64,000 nt of DNA from Streptomyces sp. HB132 (GCF_016909575.1 NZ_JAFBGA010000012.1:62001-126000); one strand, 5' to 3'; shown: positions 24,897-33,732, numbered from the stretch's first letter. Notes: generated by a model from the sequence alone, not told the origin. A program made the numbers and translations.

Positions 24897-26480
24897 ATGA
24901 ACAGTCTCGACTGGGCCGTGCTCATCGGATACTTCGGTGTGATGGTCGCGATCGGACTCTGGTCGCACAAGCGCGTGGACAACGTAAGCGACTTCTTCAC
25001 CGCCGGCGGCAAGATGCCGTGGTGGCTGTCGGGCATCTCGCACCACATGTCCGGGTACAGCGCGGTGATGTTCACCGGCTACGCGGGTATCGCGTACCAG
25101 TACGGCGTCACGTCCTTCGTGACGTGGTCGCTGCCGATCGCGATCGGCATCGGCATCGGCGCGAAGCTCTTCGCGCCCCGCCTCAACCGGCTGCGTTCGC
25201 GGCTGCACGTGGCCTCGCCGCTCGAGTACCTCAAGAACCGCTACAACATCCCGACCCAGCAGGCCCTGGCGTGGTCCGGGCTGCTCCTGAAGATCGTGGA
25301 CGTCGGCGCCAAGTGGGCCGCCATCGCCACGCTGCTCTCCGTCTTCACGGGCATCACCCTCACCCAGGGCATCTTCATCACCGGCGCCATCACAGCCGTC
25401 TACTGCACGGTCGGCGGGCTGTGGGCCGACGCCCTCACGGAGCTGGGCCAGTTCATCATCCAGCTCTTCGCCGGCCTGGCCATGCTGGTCATCGCCATGA
25501 AGGAACTGGGCGGCTTCAGCTCGCTGTGGACGGTCTGGGACAAGCTGCCCGAGGGCCACACGGACCCGACGGCCGGCCCGTACACCGTGACCTTCCTGCT
25601 GGCCTATCTCTTCATCAAGACCTTCGAGTACAACGGCGGCATGTGGAACCAGGCCCAGCGCTACATGGCCACGGACTCCGCCCGTTCCGCGACCCGTTCG
25701 GCCCGGCTCTCGGCAGTGCTGTGGCTGGTCTGGCCGGTCGTCCTCTTCTTCCCGATGTGGGTGGCACCGCTGCTCGTCGAGGCGAAGAAGCCGGACGCCT
25801 CGGACAGTTACGCGCTGATGACCGAGCAGCTGCTGCCCCACGGGCTGCTGGGCCTGGTCGTCGTCGGCTTCTTCTCGCACACCATGGCCATGTGCTCCTC
25901 AGACGCCAACGCCATCTCGGCGGTCTTCACCCGGGACATCGCGCCGGTCTTCTCCAAGGCGGCCCGCACCTGGAGCAACCGCAGCGGCCTGCTGGCCGCG
26001 CGGCTGTCGACGCTCGCGTTCCTCGGACTGTCGATGGCCCTGGCCACCCAGATCAACTCGCCGACGTTCAAGGACATCATCTCGGTCGTCATCAAGTGGG
26101 TGGCCGGACTGATGGGCCCGATCGCCATCCCGTTCATGCTGGGCCTGCTGCGCAGGTTCCGCAGGTCGGGTCCGACGGCGGCGCTCACCAGCTGGGCGGC
26201 CGGCCTGATCGCGTTCTACCTCACCAACTACAACTTCGACGGCTCGGTGAAGACGGACGTAGCCCTGCAGTACCAGGTGGCCCTGCCGCTGGCCATCTCC
26301 CTCGTGCTCTACATCGTCATCGGGTTCGTCAAGCCCGAGGACACCCCGGAGCGCGACGCCGTCATCGAGATGATCAACACCGACGACGGGGGCCCTGCCG
26401 GCGGAGCCGCCGCGGCGGCCGTTCCCCTGCAGAAGCCCGGCCCGGAGAACTCGGGGGTCCCGGAGGGTGTGAAGGACTGA
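24897..26480 (+). CDS. sodium:solute symporter (SSS/SLC5 family)
   Basis: A 527-residue membrane protein with about 13 helices. MNSLDWAVLIGYFGVMVAIGLWSHKRV forms helix 1 and the conserved loop. SGISHHMSGYSAVMFTGYAGIAY (~42-64) covers the sodium/substrate helix. MWNQAQRYMATDSARSAT (~247-264) is the family's conserved Q-R motif. The substrate may be a sugar, myo-inositol, pantothenate-like acid or similar; the sequence does not decide. ATG at 24897 follows GGAGGGGGC. The cytoplasmic tail after ~500 is alanine/glycine-rich. It is convergent with the DraG-like gene and separated from it by a hairpin. Confidence 0.88.
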   Translation: MNSLDWAVLIGYFGVMVAIGLWSHKRVDNVSDFFTAGGKMPWWLSGISHHMSGYSAVMFTGYAGIAYQYGVTSFVTWSLPIAIGIGIGAKLFAPRLNRLRSRLHVASPLEYLKNRYNIPTQQALAWSGLLLKIVDVGAKWAAIATLLSVFTGITLTQGIFITGAITAVYCTVGGLWADALTELGQFIIQLFAGLAMLVIAMKELGGFSSLWTVWDKLPEGHTDPTAGPYTVTFLLAYLFIKTFEYNGGMWNQAQRYMATDSARSATRSARLSAVLWLVWPVVLFFPMWVAPLLVEAKKPDASDSYALMTEQLLPHGLLGLVVVGFFSHTMAMCSSDANAISAVFTRDIAPVFSKAARTWSNRSGLLAARLSTLAFLGLSMALATQINSPTFKDIISVVIKWVAGLMGPIAIPFMLGLLRRFRRSGPTAALTSWAAGLIAFYLTNYNFDGSVKTDVALQYQVALPLAISLVLYIVIGFVKPEDTPERDAVIEMINTDDGGPAGGAAAAAVPLQKPGPENSGVPEGVKD

Positions 26481-26507
26481 CGGCCCCGCACACGGGGGCA
26501 CCTGAGC

Positions 26508-26537
26508 GGTGGGCGGGCGCGGCGGCGTCCGCCCACC
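26508..26537. terminator. terminator between symporter and DraG-like gene
   Basis: GGTGGGCGG and CCGCCCACC form a 9-bp perfect stem, 27 bases after the symporter stop and 68 bases before the convergent gene's stop. Confidence 0.65.
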
Positions 26538-26605
26538 GCCCGTCCTGTCCTGACGCACGCTCCGGCCGGGTTCCGGTACGGGCAGGGGCCCGGACCCGTA
26601 CCCGC

Positions 26606-27721
26606 TCAGTCCCGCGGGTAGCGGGCCAGCCACCCCGGCGCGACCGCGGCAGGGGTGTGCAGGGCGGGCCCCTGGGTCATCTCCATCGCGAAGTCGTCGG
26701 AGAGTTCGAGGAGAGTCGAGCGGCCCTCCAGTTCCGCGAGCCAGGCCGGCGGAAGCGCCGTCTCGCCGTGCAGCGCCCCGAGGAGGGCCCCGCAGACGGC
26801 TCCGGTGGCCGCCGAGGGCCCGGAGTGGTTCACCGCGAGCCGCAGCCCGTGGCGTACGTCCTCGCCGACCAGGGCGCAGTACAGCGCCACGGCGAGCACC
26901 TCCTCGGCCGAGTCGGTGTCGCCGAGCGCCTCGATGAGGGCGGGCCCGGGGATCCCCTGGCGTACGGAGCCGAGGGCCTGCCGGAGCGCCTCGGTGACCT
27001 GCTCGCTGCCCGGGCGTTCGGCGAGCAGCGCCAGTGCGTGCTGGACCGCTCCGTCCAGGGTCTCGCCGCGGGCCAGACCGTGCACCAGGAGCGCGAGGGC
27101 TCCGGCCGCGAGCTGGGCGGTGGCGTGGCCGTGGGTGTGGGCGGCGCACTCGACGGCCAGTTGGAGCACGAGCTGGGGCTCCCAGCCCACGAGCAGCCCG
27201 AAGGGCGCGGAGCGGGTCAGCGCGGCCGAGTCCCGCGCAGCCGGGTTCTTGGGCACGGCGAGCGTGCCCATCGTGCTGTCGCCGAAGCCGGCCAGGCATT
27301 CCCTGGTCGGGGCGCGGCGGGTGTACAGCCACTCCTCCCTGGCCAGCCAGCCGTTGTCCTTGCGCCGTTCGTCGGGACCCCAGGCGCTCTGGGTGGCCGC
27401 CCAGCGCAGGTGGGCGCGGTGCACGTCGGTCGGCGGGTGCCAGGCGCCGGTGTCCCGCCGGACCTGGGCCCGGATGAGCCCGTCGACGGTGAAGAGGGTG
27501 AGCTGCGTGGCGGCTGTGACGGCACCGCGTCTGCCGTGCGCGGAGACGAAGTCGGCCACCCCGTCCACGCCGTGTGCCGCGCGTATCGCCTCCAGGGTGA
27601 GCCCCGAGACGCCTGCCCCGAGCGCGTCCCCGATGGCACCGCCGAGCAGGGACCCCCGCACCCGGCCGCGGAAGTCCTGCTGCTGGACACGGCCCCAGAC
27701 AGCTGTGGTTCCCGTACTCAC
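26606..27721 (-). CDS. ADP-ribosylglycohydrolase (DraG/ARH) fold protein lacking metal-binding aspartates
   Basis: A 371-residue helical protein with the ARH fold: GSLLGGAIGDALGAGVSG at ~23-40 is the family's opening motif. The first metal-ligand motif, normally T-D-D-T, reads T-A-A-T (69-72) before QLTLFTVDGLIRA. The second, normally G-D-S-D-S-T-G, reads G-P-S-A-A-T-G (~300-306) after NH-S. So the aspartates that hold the Mg ions in active ADP-ribosyl hydrolases are absent while the rest of the fold is well kept. It is probably a pseudoenzyme that binds ADP-ribose or another ligand. GTG at 27721 follows GGAAGGGGG; the frame to 27865 lacks a site. Confidence 0.85.
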   Translation of the reverse strand: MSTGTTAVWGRVQQQDFRGRVRGSLLGGAIGDALGAGVSGLTLEAIRAAHGVDGVADFVSAHGRRGAVTAATQLTLFTVDGLIRAQVRRDTGAWHPPTDVHRAHLRWAATQSAWGPDERRKDNGWLAREEWLYTRRAPTRECLAGFGDSTMGTLAVPKNPAARDSAALTRSAPFGLLVGWEPQLVLQLAVECAAHTHGHATAQLAAGALALLVHGLARGETLDGAVQHALALLAERPGSEQVTEALRQALGSVRQGIPGPALIEALGDTDSAEEVLAVALYCALVGEDVRHGLRLAVNHSGPSAATGAVCGALLGALHGETALPPAWLAELEGRSTLLELSDDFAMEMTQGPALHTPAAVAPGWLARYPRD

Positions 27722-27921
27722 CGTGCCCCCTTCCGTCCGGCCTGCGGTGCGACTGCGCAAGCACTGTAATCGAACGGGAACGGTGGGCTCATAGCCGGAA
27801 CAATTTGTACGGACTAGCGCGGCGGAGCACTTTTGAACGGCATTCCTCACGTTTTCCAAGACCATTTCGCCCGCGGGTATCCGAACGGAATTCCCGGGCC
27901 CGGGCCCGTCGCGGACGGGGC

Positions 27922-28291
27922 GTCAGCCGAGAGGGACTGGTCGTAGTCCTCGGCGGCATCGGCCCTCGTCCGTGACCCCGGCCGAGTCGGCGACACGCGT
28001 GCCCGGCTCCGCCAGTTCCAGGGCGGCCCGCTCGGCGTCGGTGAGGACCGTGGCCTACCGCCGGGCCGCGACCAGGTGCAGGCGTGTCGCGGTCTCGCCG
28101 GCCTCGGCGGCTTCCTTGGTGTGCGTGTCCAGGCAGAATCCGCAGCCGTTGATCCGGCTGGCGCGGATCTTCACGAGTTCCTGCGTGGCCGCCGGTACGG
28201 CGGAGTCGGTGACCGCTTTACCGGCTGAATTGACGTGCTTCAGGAAGGTGGCCGCGAGCGAGCCGCCGACGACGTCGAGACGCGCTTCCAT
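27922..28291 (-). pseudogene. broken AhpD/carboxymuconolactone decarboxylase family gene
   Basis: The ATG at 28291 opens an AhpD-like frame with the redox CxxC as N-G-C-G-F-C and LDTHTKEAAEAGETATRLHLVAARR. It is then stopped by TAG at 28055-28057, where relatives have glutamate. Homology continues past the stop in the same frame (ATVLTDAERAALELAE, then RVADSAGVTDE). After that a shift is needed to read ADAAEDYDQSLSAD at 27964-27922, consistent with loss of about five bases (the expected A-W codons). The normal C-terminal helix is missing altogether. The gene cannot make a full enzyme; a 78-residue fragment could be expressed. Intact relatives are peroxidase-like partners in oxidative defence. 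Confidence 0.85.
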
Positions 28292-28481
28292 CAGGTGCTC
28301 CCCTGTGCTTCCGCTGGTTGGTCACACCCCTTCGACGGAACGGAGCCGCCCGGATGTGACATGGGCGCGATGTGGCCTCCGCCTCCGGTCCCGGGGCGCG
28401 CGTACGGCCCGGGACCACCCGCCGCGCCGAGCCGTGCGCGAACGGCCCGTGGCGCCCCGCCGCACGGAGCCCCGGCCCGGG

Positions 28482-29585
28482 TCAGGCGTCTGCGGGGAGG
28501 GCCGGGTAGTCCGTGTAGCCCGTCGCCCCGCCCACGTACATCAGGTACGCGTCCCGGACCTGGTTCACCGGGGCGCCCGTGCGCATGCGGTGGACCAGGT
28601 CGGGGTTGGCGAGGAAGGGGCGGCCGAGCGCGATCAGGTCCGCACCGGAGGCCAGGAGCCGTTCGCCGTGGGCGAGGCCGCCGTCGTCCGGGATGCGGTC
28701 GGCGGGCAGGAGCGGGTTGGCGATCAGAGTGCCCGGCCAGTCCTTGCGGATCCGCTGGAAGACGGAGTCCTCGGGGTCGGCACGCACCACGTGCAGGTAG
28801 GCGAGGCCCCGGTCGGCCAGCGCGCCGAGGAGCGCGGGGTAGAGCCGCTCGGTGTCACCTTCCTCGATGCCGTTGACGGTGCTGCCCGGCGAGACACGCA
28901 GTCCCACCCGTTCCGCCCCGATCGCCTCGGCGACGGCGTCGACCACCTCGACCACGAAACGGATGCGCCCGGCCGGGGAACCTCCGTAGTCGTCGGTGCG
29001 CCGGTTGGTCCCGCCGGCCAGGAACTGGTGGAGCAGATAGCCGTTGGCTCCGTGCACCTCGACGCCTTCGAACCCCGCCTCGATCGCGTTGCGGGCGGCG
29101 GCGGCGAAGTCTGCGACGGTCGTACGGATGTCCTCGGGGGTCATCTCGTGCGGGACGACCGAGGGCACCCGCCCGGCCGGGGTGTGGATCGTCTCGGGCA
29201 GGGCGACCGGGGAGGGGGCGACGGGCGTCAGCCCGCTGTTGTCGGGGTGCCCGACGCGTCCGCCGTGCTGGATCTGGAGGAACATCCGGCCGCCCTCGGC
29301 CCGCACCGCGTCGGTGACCTGGCGCCAGCCCTCGACGTGGGCCGGGCTGTGGATGGCCGTGACGTTCGGGTAGGTCTGGCCCACGGGGTTCGGGGTGGAT
29401 GCCTCCGCGATGATCAGTCCCGCCGAGGCGCGCTGGGTGTAGTAGGCGGTCATCAGTGGGGTCGGTACGCCCTCGGCCGTGGCGCGGTTCCGGGTCAGCG
29501 GCGCCATCACGAGGCGGTGGGGAAGGGTGAGGGGGCCGAGCCCGGCCGGTTCGAAGATCTTCGGGGAAGCCGCTGCGTTCGTCAT
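28482..29585 (-). CDS. alkene reductase, old yellow enzyme family (NADH:flavin oxidoreductase)
   Basis: A 367-residue FMN TIM-barrel enzyme reducing activated alkenes, quinones or nitro compounds with NAD(P)H. LGPLTLPHRLVMAPLTRNRA (~17-36) opens the barrel. FLQIQHGGRVG is at ~101-111, and GVEVHGANGYLLHQFL near 173-188 gives the His/Asn pair that binds the substrate carbonyl. YGGSPAGRIRF and ALGRPFLANPDLV bind the flavin phosphate. The ATG at 29585 has no Shine-Dalgarno; TACCGT six bases upstream suggests a leaderless transcript. It is divergent from merR, whose operator sits in the 20-bp spacer of this promoter, as in MerR-activated promoters. Confidence 0.9.
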   Translation of the reverse strand: MTNAAASPKIFEPAGLGPLTLPHRLVMAPLTRNRATAEGVPTPLMTAYYTQRASAGLIIAEASTPNPVGQTYPNVTAIHSPAHVEGWRQVTDAVRAEGGRMFLQIQHGGRVGHPDNSGLTPVAPSPVALPETIHTPAGRVPSVVPHEMTPEDIRTTVADFAAAARNAIEAGFEGVEVHGANGYLLHQFLAGGTNRRTDDYGGSPAGRIRFVVEVVDAVAEAIGAERVGLRVSPGSTVNGIEEGDTERLYPALLGALADRGLAYLHVVRADPEDSVFQRIRKDWPGTLIANPLLPADRIPDDGGLAHGERLLASGADLIALGRPFLANPDLVHRMRTGAPVNQVRDAYLMYVGGATGYTDYPALPADA

Positions 29586-29591
29586 ACCGGA

Positions 29592-29623
29592 ACGGTAAGA
29601 ATTGACACTGGTGTCAGGTTCAA
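29592..29623 (-). promoter_or_regulatory. MerR-type promoter/operator of the alkene reductase gene
   Basis: On the minus strand, TTGAAC (29623-29618) and TACCGT (29597-29592) are separated by 20 bp, the over-long spacer typical of MerR-activated promoters. The palindrome TGACAC-TG-GTGTCA at 29603-29616 fills the spacer. TACCGT ends six bases before the ATG, so the transcript would be leaderless. The regulator gene starts 20 bases to the right. Confidence 0.7.
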
Positions 29624-29642
29624 GTCCGGAGGCGAGGAAAGC

Positions 29643-30017
29643 ATGCGGATCGGTGAGCTGGCCCGGCGGACGGGCGTGAGCGAGCGCTCCCTGCGCTACT
29701 ACGAGACCCAGGGCTTGCTGACGGCCGACCGTACCCCCGGAGGCCATCGCGACTACGCCGAGGGCGCGGTCGACCGCGTCATCCGCATCCAGGAGTTCTA
29801 CGCCGCCGGGCTGTGCAGCGCGAAGATCGCCGACCTGCTGCCCTGCGTGCGCGACTCGGACGGCGGCCCCTCCGAGATCGCCACATCGACCCTGGTCAGA
29901 GACCTGTCCGTGGAGCGCGACCGCATCGACAGGAAGATCGAGGAACTGCGCCGTTCGCGGGACGTACTGGACGACGTGATCGCCACGGCCGCGGGCGGGA
30001 CCGCGAGCGGCGGCTGA
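29643..30017 (+). CDS. MerR family transcriptional regulator
   Basis: A 124-residue MerR protein. The helix-turn-helix and wing are at 1-~40 (MRIGELARRTGVSERSLRYYETQGLL), and RTPGGHRDYAEGAVDRV extends the wing. A helical ligand region contains a single cysteine (LCSAKIADLLPCVRD has two, at ~58 and ~67), and a coiled-coil dimerisation helix lies at ~85-115. The subgroup with RYYETQGLL controls oxidoreductases in actinomycetes. ATG at 29643 follows GAGGAAAGC. It is divergent from the alkene reductase gene with a shared operator. The long open frame reaching back to 27972 is a shadow of the reductase gene. Confidence 0.9.
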   Translation: MRIGELARRTGVSERSLRYYETQGLLTADRTPGGHRDYAEGAVDRVIRIQEFYAAGLCSAKIADLLPCVRDSDGGPSEIATSTLVRDLSVERDRIDRKIEELRRSRDVLDDVIATAAGGTASGG

Positions 30018-30087
30018 ACCACGCGGCGCCACGTGCACCGCGCCCACAGGATCCGGGTCCGTGCCCCGTGCTCCCCTCAGCGAAAAA

Positions 30088-30106
30088 CACGACACAAGGT
30101 GTCGTG
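30088..30106. promoter_or_regulatory. palindrome between merR and the SDR gene
   Basis: CACGACAC-AAG-GTGTCGTG, 8-bp perfect arms, flanked by GCGAA and TTCGC, which extend the symmetry. It lies 70 bases after the merR stop and 87 bases before the SDR start. It could be an operator for the SDR gene or a short terminator; there is no U tract, so I favour an operator. Confidence 0.5.
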
Positions 30107-30192
30107 ATTCGCGGGGAACATGGTTTCACCGGTCGTCATCGATGACACAGGTGAACCGGGACACATGCAGGCACAGGACCTCAAGGGGATTC

Positions 30193-31128
30193 ATGTCAGA
30201 CACTTCACCCATTCCGGCATCCGCACTCCACGGAAGGATCGCGCTGGTCGCGGGTGCCACGCGTGGCGCAGGGCGCGGGATCGCGGTCCGGCTGGGCGCG
30301 GCGGGTGCGACCGTCTACGTCACCGGCCGCACGACGCGGGAACGGCGCTCGGAGTACGACCGGTCCGAGACGATCGAGGAGACCGCGGAGCTCGTCACCG
30401 CGGCGGGTGGAACGGGTATCGCGGTGCCGACCGACCACCTGGTGCCCGAGCAGGTCCGTGCGCTGGCCGAGCGCATCGACGCCGAGCAGGGTCGGCTCGA
30501 CGTGCTCGTCAACGACGTCTGGGGAGGCGAGCGGCTGTTCGCGTTCGGCAAGCCCGTCTGGGAGCACGACCTCGACGACGGACTGCGGCTGCTCCGGCTC
30601 GGCGTGGAGACGCACGCGATCACCAGCCACTTCGTGCTGCCCCTCCTGGTACGGCGGCCGGGCGGGCTCGTGGTCGAGATGACCGACGGCACCGCCGCGT
30701 ACAACACGGCGAACTATCGCAACTCCTACTTCTACGACCTGGTCAAGAACAGCGTGCTGCGCATGGCGTTCGTGCTCTCACACGAGCTGAGGCCGCACGG
30801 CGGAACGGCTGTGGCGCTCACCCCGGGGTGGATGCGCTCGGAGATGATGCTCGACGCCTTCGGCGTGGCCGAGGAGAACTGGCGCGATGCGCTGACCGAG
30901 GTGCCGCACTTCTGCATCTCGGAAAGCCCGGCGTACGTCGGGCGTGCGGTCGCCGCTCTGGCGGCCGACCCCGACCTCGCCGGCCGGAACGGCCAGTCGT
31001 TGTCCAGCGGGCAGCTCGCCCGGGAGTACGGCTTCACCGACCTCGACGGTTCCCGCCCCGACTGCTGGCGCTACCTGACCGAGGTGGCCGATGCCGGCAA
31101 GGCGGCCGACGCGACGGGGTACCGGTGA
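30193..31128 (+). CDS. short-chain dehydrogenase/reductase (SDR) family oxidoreductase
   Basis: A 311-residue Rossmann enzyme. The cofactor loop is at ~21-29 (GATRGAGRG), and an arginine pair follows in VTGRTTRERRSEY, which favours NADP. VLVNDVWGGE replaces the usual NNAG. The catalytic tyrosine/lysine pair is Y-D-L-V-K at ~179-183. The unusual VWGGE and WEHDLDDGLRLLRLGVETHAIT segments mark a distinct SDR subgroup of unknown substrate. ATG at 30193 follows AAGGGGATTC. It stands alone, convergent with fbiC, with a palindrome in its leader region. Confidence 0.85.
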   Translation: MSDTSPIPASALHGRIALVAGATRGAGRGIAVRLGAAGATVYVTGRTTRERRSEYDRSETIEETAELVTAAGGTGIAVPTDHLVPEQVRALAERIDAEQGRLDVLVNDVWGGERLFAFGKPVWEHDLDDGLRLLRLGVETHAITSHFVLPLLVRRPGGLVVEMTDGTAAYNTANYRNSYFYDLVKNSVLRMAFVLSHELRPHGGTAVALTPGWMRSEMMLDAFGVAEENWRDALTEVPHFCISESPAYVGRAVAALAADPDLAGRNGQSLSSGQLAREYGFTDLDGSRPDCWRYLTEVADAGKAADATGYR

Positions 31129-31155
31129 CGGGCCCCGTGCGCCGGCCGTTCGGCC

Positions 31156-33732
31156 TCAGCCCGGCAGCACCGGCAGCAGCTCCGGCAGGTGGCCGTCCGA
31201 TGCCGCCGCGGCCGTGACGCGTTCCTCCGGGACCTCGCCGTACAGCGTCGTACGGGGCTTCGCGGGACGTCCCGCCAGGTCGGCGATGGCCACGAGGTCC
31301 TGGACGGACCGGTACGAGCCGTAACTCGATCCCGCCATACGGGAGATGGTCTCCTCCATCAGGGTCCCGCCGAGGTCGTTGGCACCCGAGCGCAGCATCT
31401 CGGCGGCCCCTTCCGCGCCGAGCTTCACCCAGCTGGTCTGGATGTTGGTGATGTGCGGGTGGAGGAGGAGGCGGGCCATCGCGGTGACGGCCCGGTTGTC
31501 CCGGTCGGTGGGGCCGGGGCGGGCGATGCCCGCGAGGTAGACCGGGGCGTTGGTGTGGATGAAGGGGAGGGTGACGAACTCCGTGAAGCCACCGGTCTCC
31601 TGCTGGAGGCGGGCCAGCGTCCTGAGGTGGCCGAGCCAGTGGCGGGGCTGGTCGACATGGCCGTACATCATCGTCGACGAGGAGCGCAGGCCCGTCTCGT
31701 GGGCCGTTCTGATGACCTCCAGCCAGGTGGCGGTCGGCAGCTTCCCCTTGGTGAGGACCCAGCGGACCTCGTCGTCGAGGATCTCCGCGGCCGTTCCGGG
31801 GATCGAGTCGAGTCCCGCCTCCTTGGCCGCGGTCAGCCAGTCGCGGATGGACATGCCGGTGCGGGTCGCGCCGTTGACGACCTCCATCGGCGAGAAGGCG
31901 TGGACGTGCATGCCGGGCACGCGCTCCTTCACCGCCCGGGCGATGTCGAAGTACGCGGTGCCGGGGAGGTCCGGGTGGATGCCGCCCTGCATGCAGACCT
32001 CGACCGCACCGACGTCCCAGGCCTGCGCCGCGCGGTCGGCGACCTGGTCCAGGGAGAGGGTGTAGGCGTCCGCGTCCGTACGACGCTGGGCGAAGGCGCA
32101 GAAACGGCAGCCGGTGTAGCAGACGTTGGTGAAGTTGATGTTCCTGGTGACGACGTAGGTGACGTCGTCACCGACCACGTCGCGGCGCAGGGCGTCCGCG
32201 ATCCGGCAGAGCTCGTCCAGTGCGGGCCCGTCCGCGTGGAGCAGGGCGAGGGCCTGGTCGTCGGTGAGCCCCGTGGGATCGTCGGCGGCCTGGCTCAGGG
32301 CCTGGCGCACGTCGGTGTCGATCCTGGAGGGGACCATGCCGGGGGCGGCGGCCTCGCGCAGGGCCTCCCAGTCGCCGTACACCTCGTCGAAGTCGTCGCG
32401 CCGGTCGCCGGTGCGGCCCTCGGTGTCGATGGTGCGGTGCAGATCGGTGCGGCCGGTGGCGTTGAAGCCCTCGTCGGGCTCCTGCCAGGGAAGCCCGGTC
32501 GGGATCGCCCCCTCCTTCGCGAGGCCCGTCCCCGGGTCGGTGAGCGCCCGCACGTGCGGCAGGAGGCGGGGGTCGAGCCAGGGTTCGCCGCGCTGGATGA
32601 ACTCCGGGTAGATCGTCAGCCGTTCGCGCAGCTCGAAGCCCGACTCGGCCGTCCGCGCCGCGAGCTCGTCGATGTGCGGCCAGGGACGCTCGGGGTTCAC
32701 ATGGTCCGGGGTGAGGGGCGACACGCCGCCCCAGTCGTCGATGCCCGCGCCGATCAGCAGGGCGTACTCGGCGTCGACGAGGTTCGGCGGGGCCTGGATG
32801 CGGGCCGAGGGGCCGAGGATGTGGCGGGCGACGGCGATGGCGGCGGCCAGCTCCTCCAGTTCGGCGTCCGGCATCCCACGCATCGCGGTGTCCGGCTTGG
32901 CGCGGAAGTTCTGGACGATGACTTCCTGGATGCCGTGATAGGCGCGGGCCGTCCTGCGCAGCTCGAAGAGGGAGTCGGCACGCTCCTCGTACGACTCGCC
33001 GATGCCGATCAGGATGCCGGTGGTGAACGGCACGTTGGACCGGCCCGCGTCCTCCAGCACCCGCAGCCGGACGGCCGGCTCCTTGTCCGGGGAGCCGTGG
33101 TGGGGGCCGCCCTTGTCCGACCAGAGCCGGGTCGCGGTCGTCTCCAGCATCATGCCCATGGAGGGGGCGACGGGCTTCAGCCGCTGCAGGTCGGTCCACG
33201 TCATCACACCGGGGTTGAGGTGCGGGAGCAGACCCGTCTCCTCCAGCACCCTGATCGCCATGGCCCGCACGTACGCCAGGGTGTCGTCGTACCCCTCGGC
33301 CTCCAGCCATTCCCGCGCCTCGGGCCAGCGGTCCTCGGGCCGGTCGCCGAGCGTGAACAAGGCTTCCTTGCAGCCCATTTCGGCACCCTTGCGGGCGATG
33401 TCGAGGACCTCGTCCGGCGACAGGAACATCCCGTGTCCCGCCCTGCGGAGCTTCCCCGGCACCGTGACGAAGGTGCAGTAGTGGCAGGTGTCACGGCAGA
33501 GCCGGGTCAGCGGGATGAAGACCTTGCGGGAGTACGTGATCACTCCCGGCCGGCCGGCGGCCTCGAGACCCGAGTCCCGGACCCGGGCGGCGGACGCGGC
33601 GAGATCCGTCAGGTCCTCTCCCCGCGCCTGGAGCAGGACGGCGGCCTCGGCCACGTCGAGGGCGACACCGTCGCGGGCCCGCCGGAGGGCGCGCCGCATG
33701 GCGTTGGTCGTGGGGCGCTGAGGATCGGTCAT
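31156..33732 (-). CDS. fbiC: 7,8-didemethyl-8-hydroxy-5-deazariboflavin (FO) synthase, CofG-CofH fusion
   Basis: An 858-residue bifunctional radical SAM protein that makes FO, the chromophore of coenzyme F420, from tyrosine and the ribityl-uracil precursor. The CofG half has the iron-sulfur motif C79-R-D-T-C83-H-Y-C86 and GDRPEDRWPEA. The CofH half has C-Y-T-G-C-R-F-C near 536-543, then CMQGGIHPDLPG and MYGHVDQPRHW. Both clusters look intact. ATG at 33732. In methanogens the two halves are separate proteins; fusion is normal in actinomycetes. It is divergent from a HAD hydrolase gene. Its product feeds F420-dependent enzymes such as the LLM oxidoreductase at 48462-49307. Confidence 0.96.
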   Translation of the reverse strand: MTDPQRPTTNAMRRALRRARDGVALDVAEAAVLLQARGEDLTDLAASAARVRDSGLEAAGRPGVITYSRKVFIPLTRLCRDTCHYCTFVTVPGKLRRAGHGMFLSPDEVLDIARKGAEMGCKEALFTLGDRPEDRWPEAREWLEAEGYDDTLAYVRAMAIRVLEETGLLPHLNPGVMTWTDLQRLKPVAPSMGMMLETTATRLWSDKGGPHHGSPDKEPAVRLRVLEDAGRSNVPFTTGILIGIGESYEERADSLFELRRTARAYHGIQEVIVQNFRAKPDTAMRGMPDAELEELAAAIAVARHILGPSARIQAPPNLVDAEYALLIGAGIDDWGGVSPLTPDHVNPERPWPHIDELAARTAESGFELRERLTIYPEFIQRGEPWLDPRLLPHVRALTDPGTGLAKEGAIPTGLPWQEPDEGFNATGRTDLHRTIDTEGRTGDRRDDFDEVYGDWEALREAAAPGMVPSRIDTDVRQALSQAADDPTGLTDDQALALLHADGPALDELCRIADALRRDVVGDDVTYVVTRNINFTNVCYTGCRFCAFAQRRTDADAYTLSLDQVADRAAQAWDVGAVEVCMQGGIHPDLPGTAYFDIARAVKERVPGMHVHAFSPMEVVNGATRTGMSIRDWLTAAKEAGLDSIPGTAAEILDDEVRWVLTKGKLPTATWLEVIRTAHETGLRSSSTMMYGHVDQPRHWLGHLRTLARLQQETGGFTEFVTLPFIHTNAPVYLAGIARPGPTDRDNRAVTAMARLLLHPHITNIQTSWVKLGAEGAAEMLRSGANDLGGTLMEETISRMAGSSYGSYRSVQDLVAIADLAGRPAKPRTTLYGEVPEERVTAAAASDGHLPELLPVLPG

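Noticed and set aside
24857..27769. 970-codon plus-strand frame
   Set aside because: A frame-shifted shadow running through the symporter gene and antisense to the DraG-like gene.
27972..29642. Plus-strand open frame reading into merR
   Set aside because: It is the complement of the alkene reductase gene; the real merR start is the ATG at 29643 with its own ribosome site.
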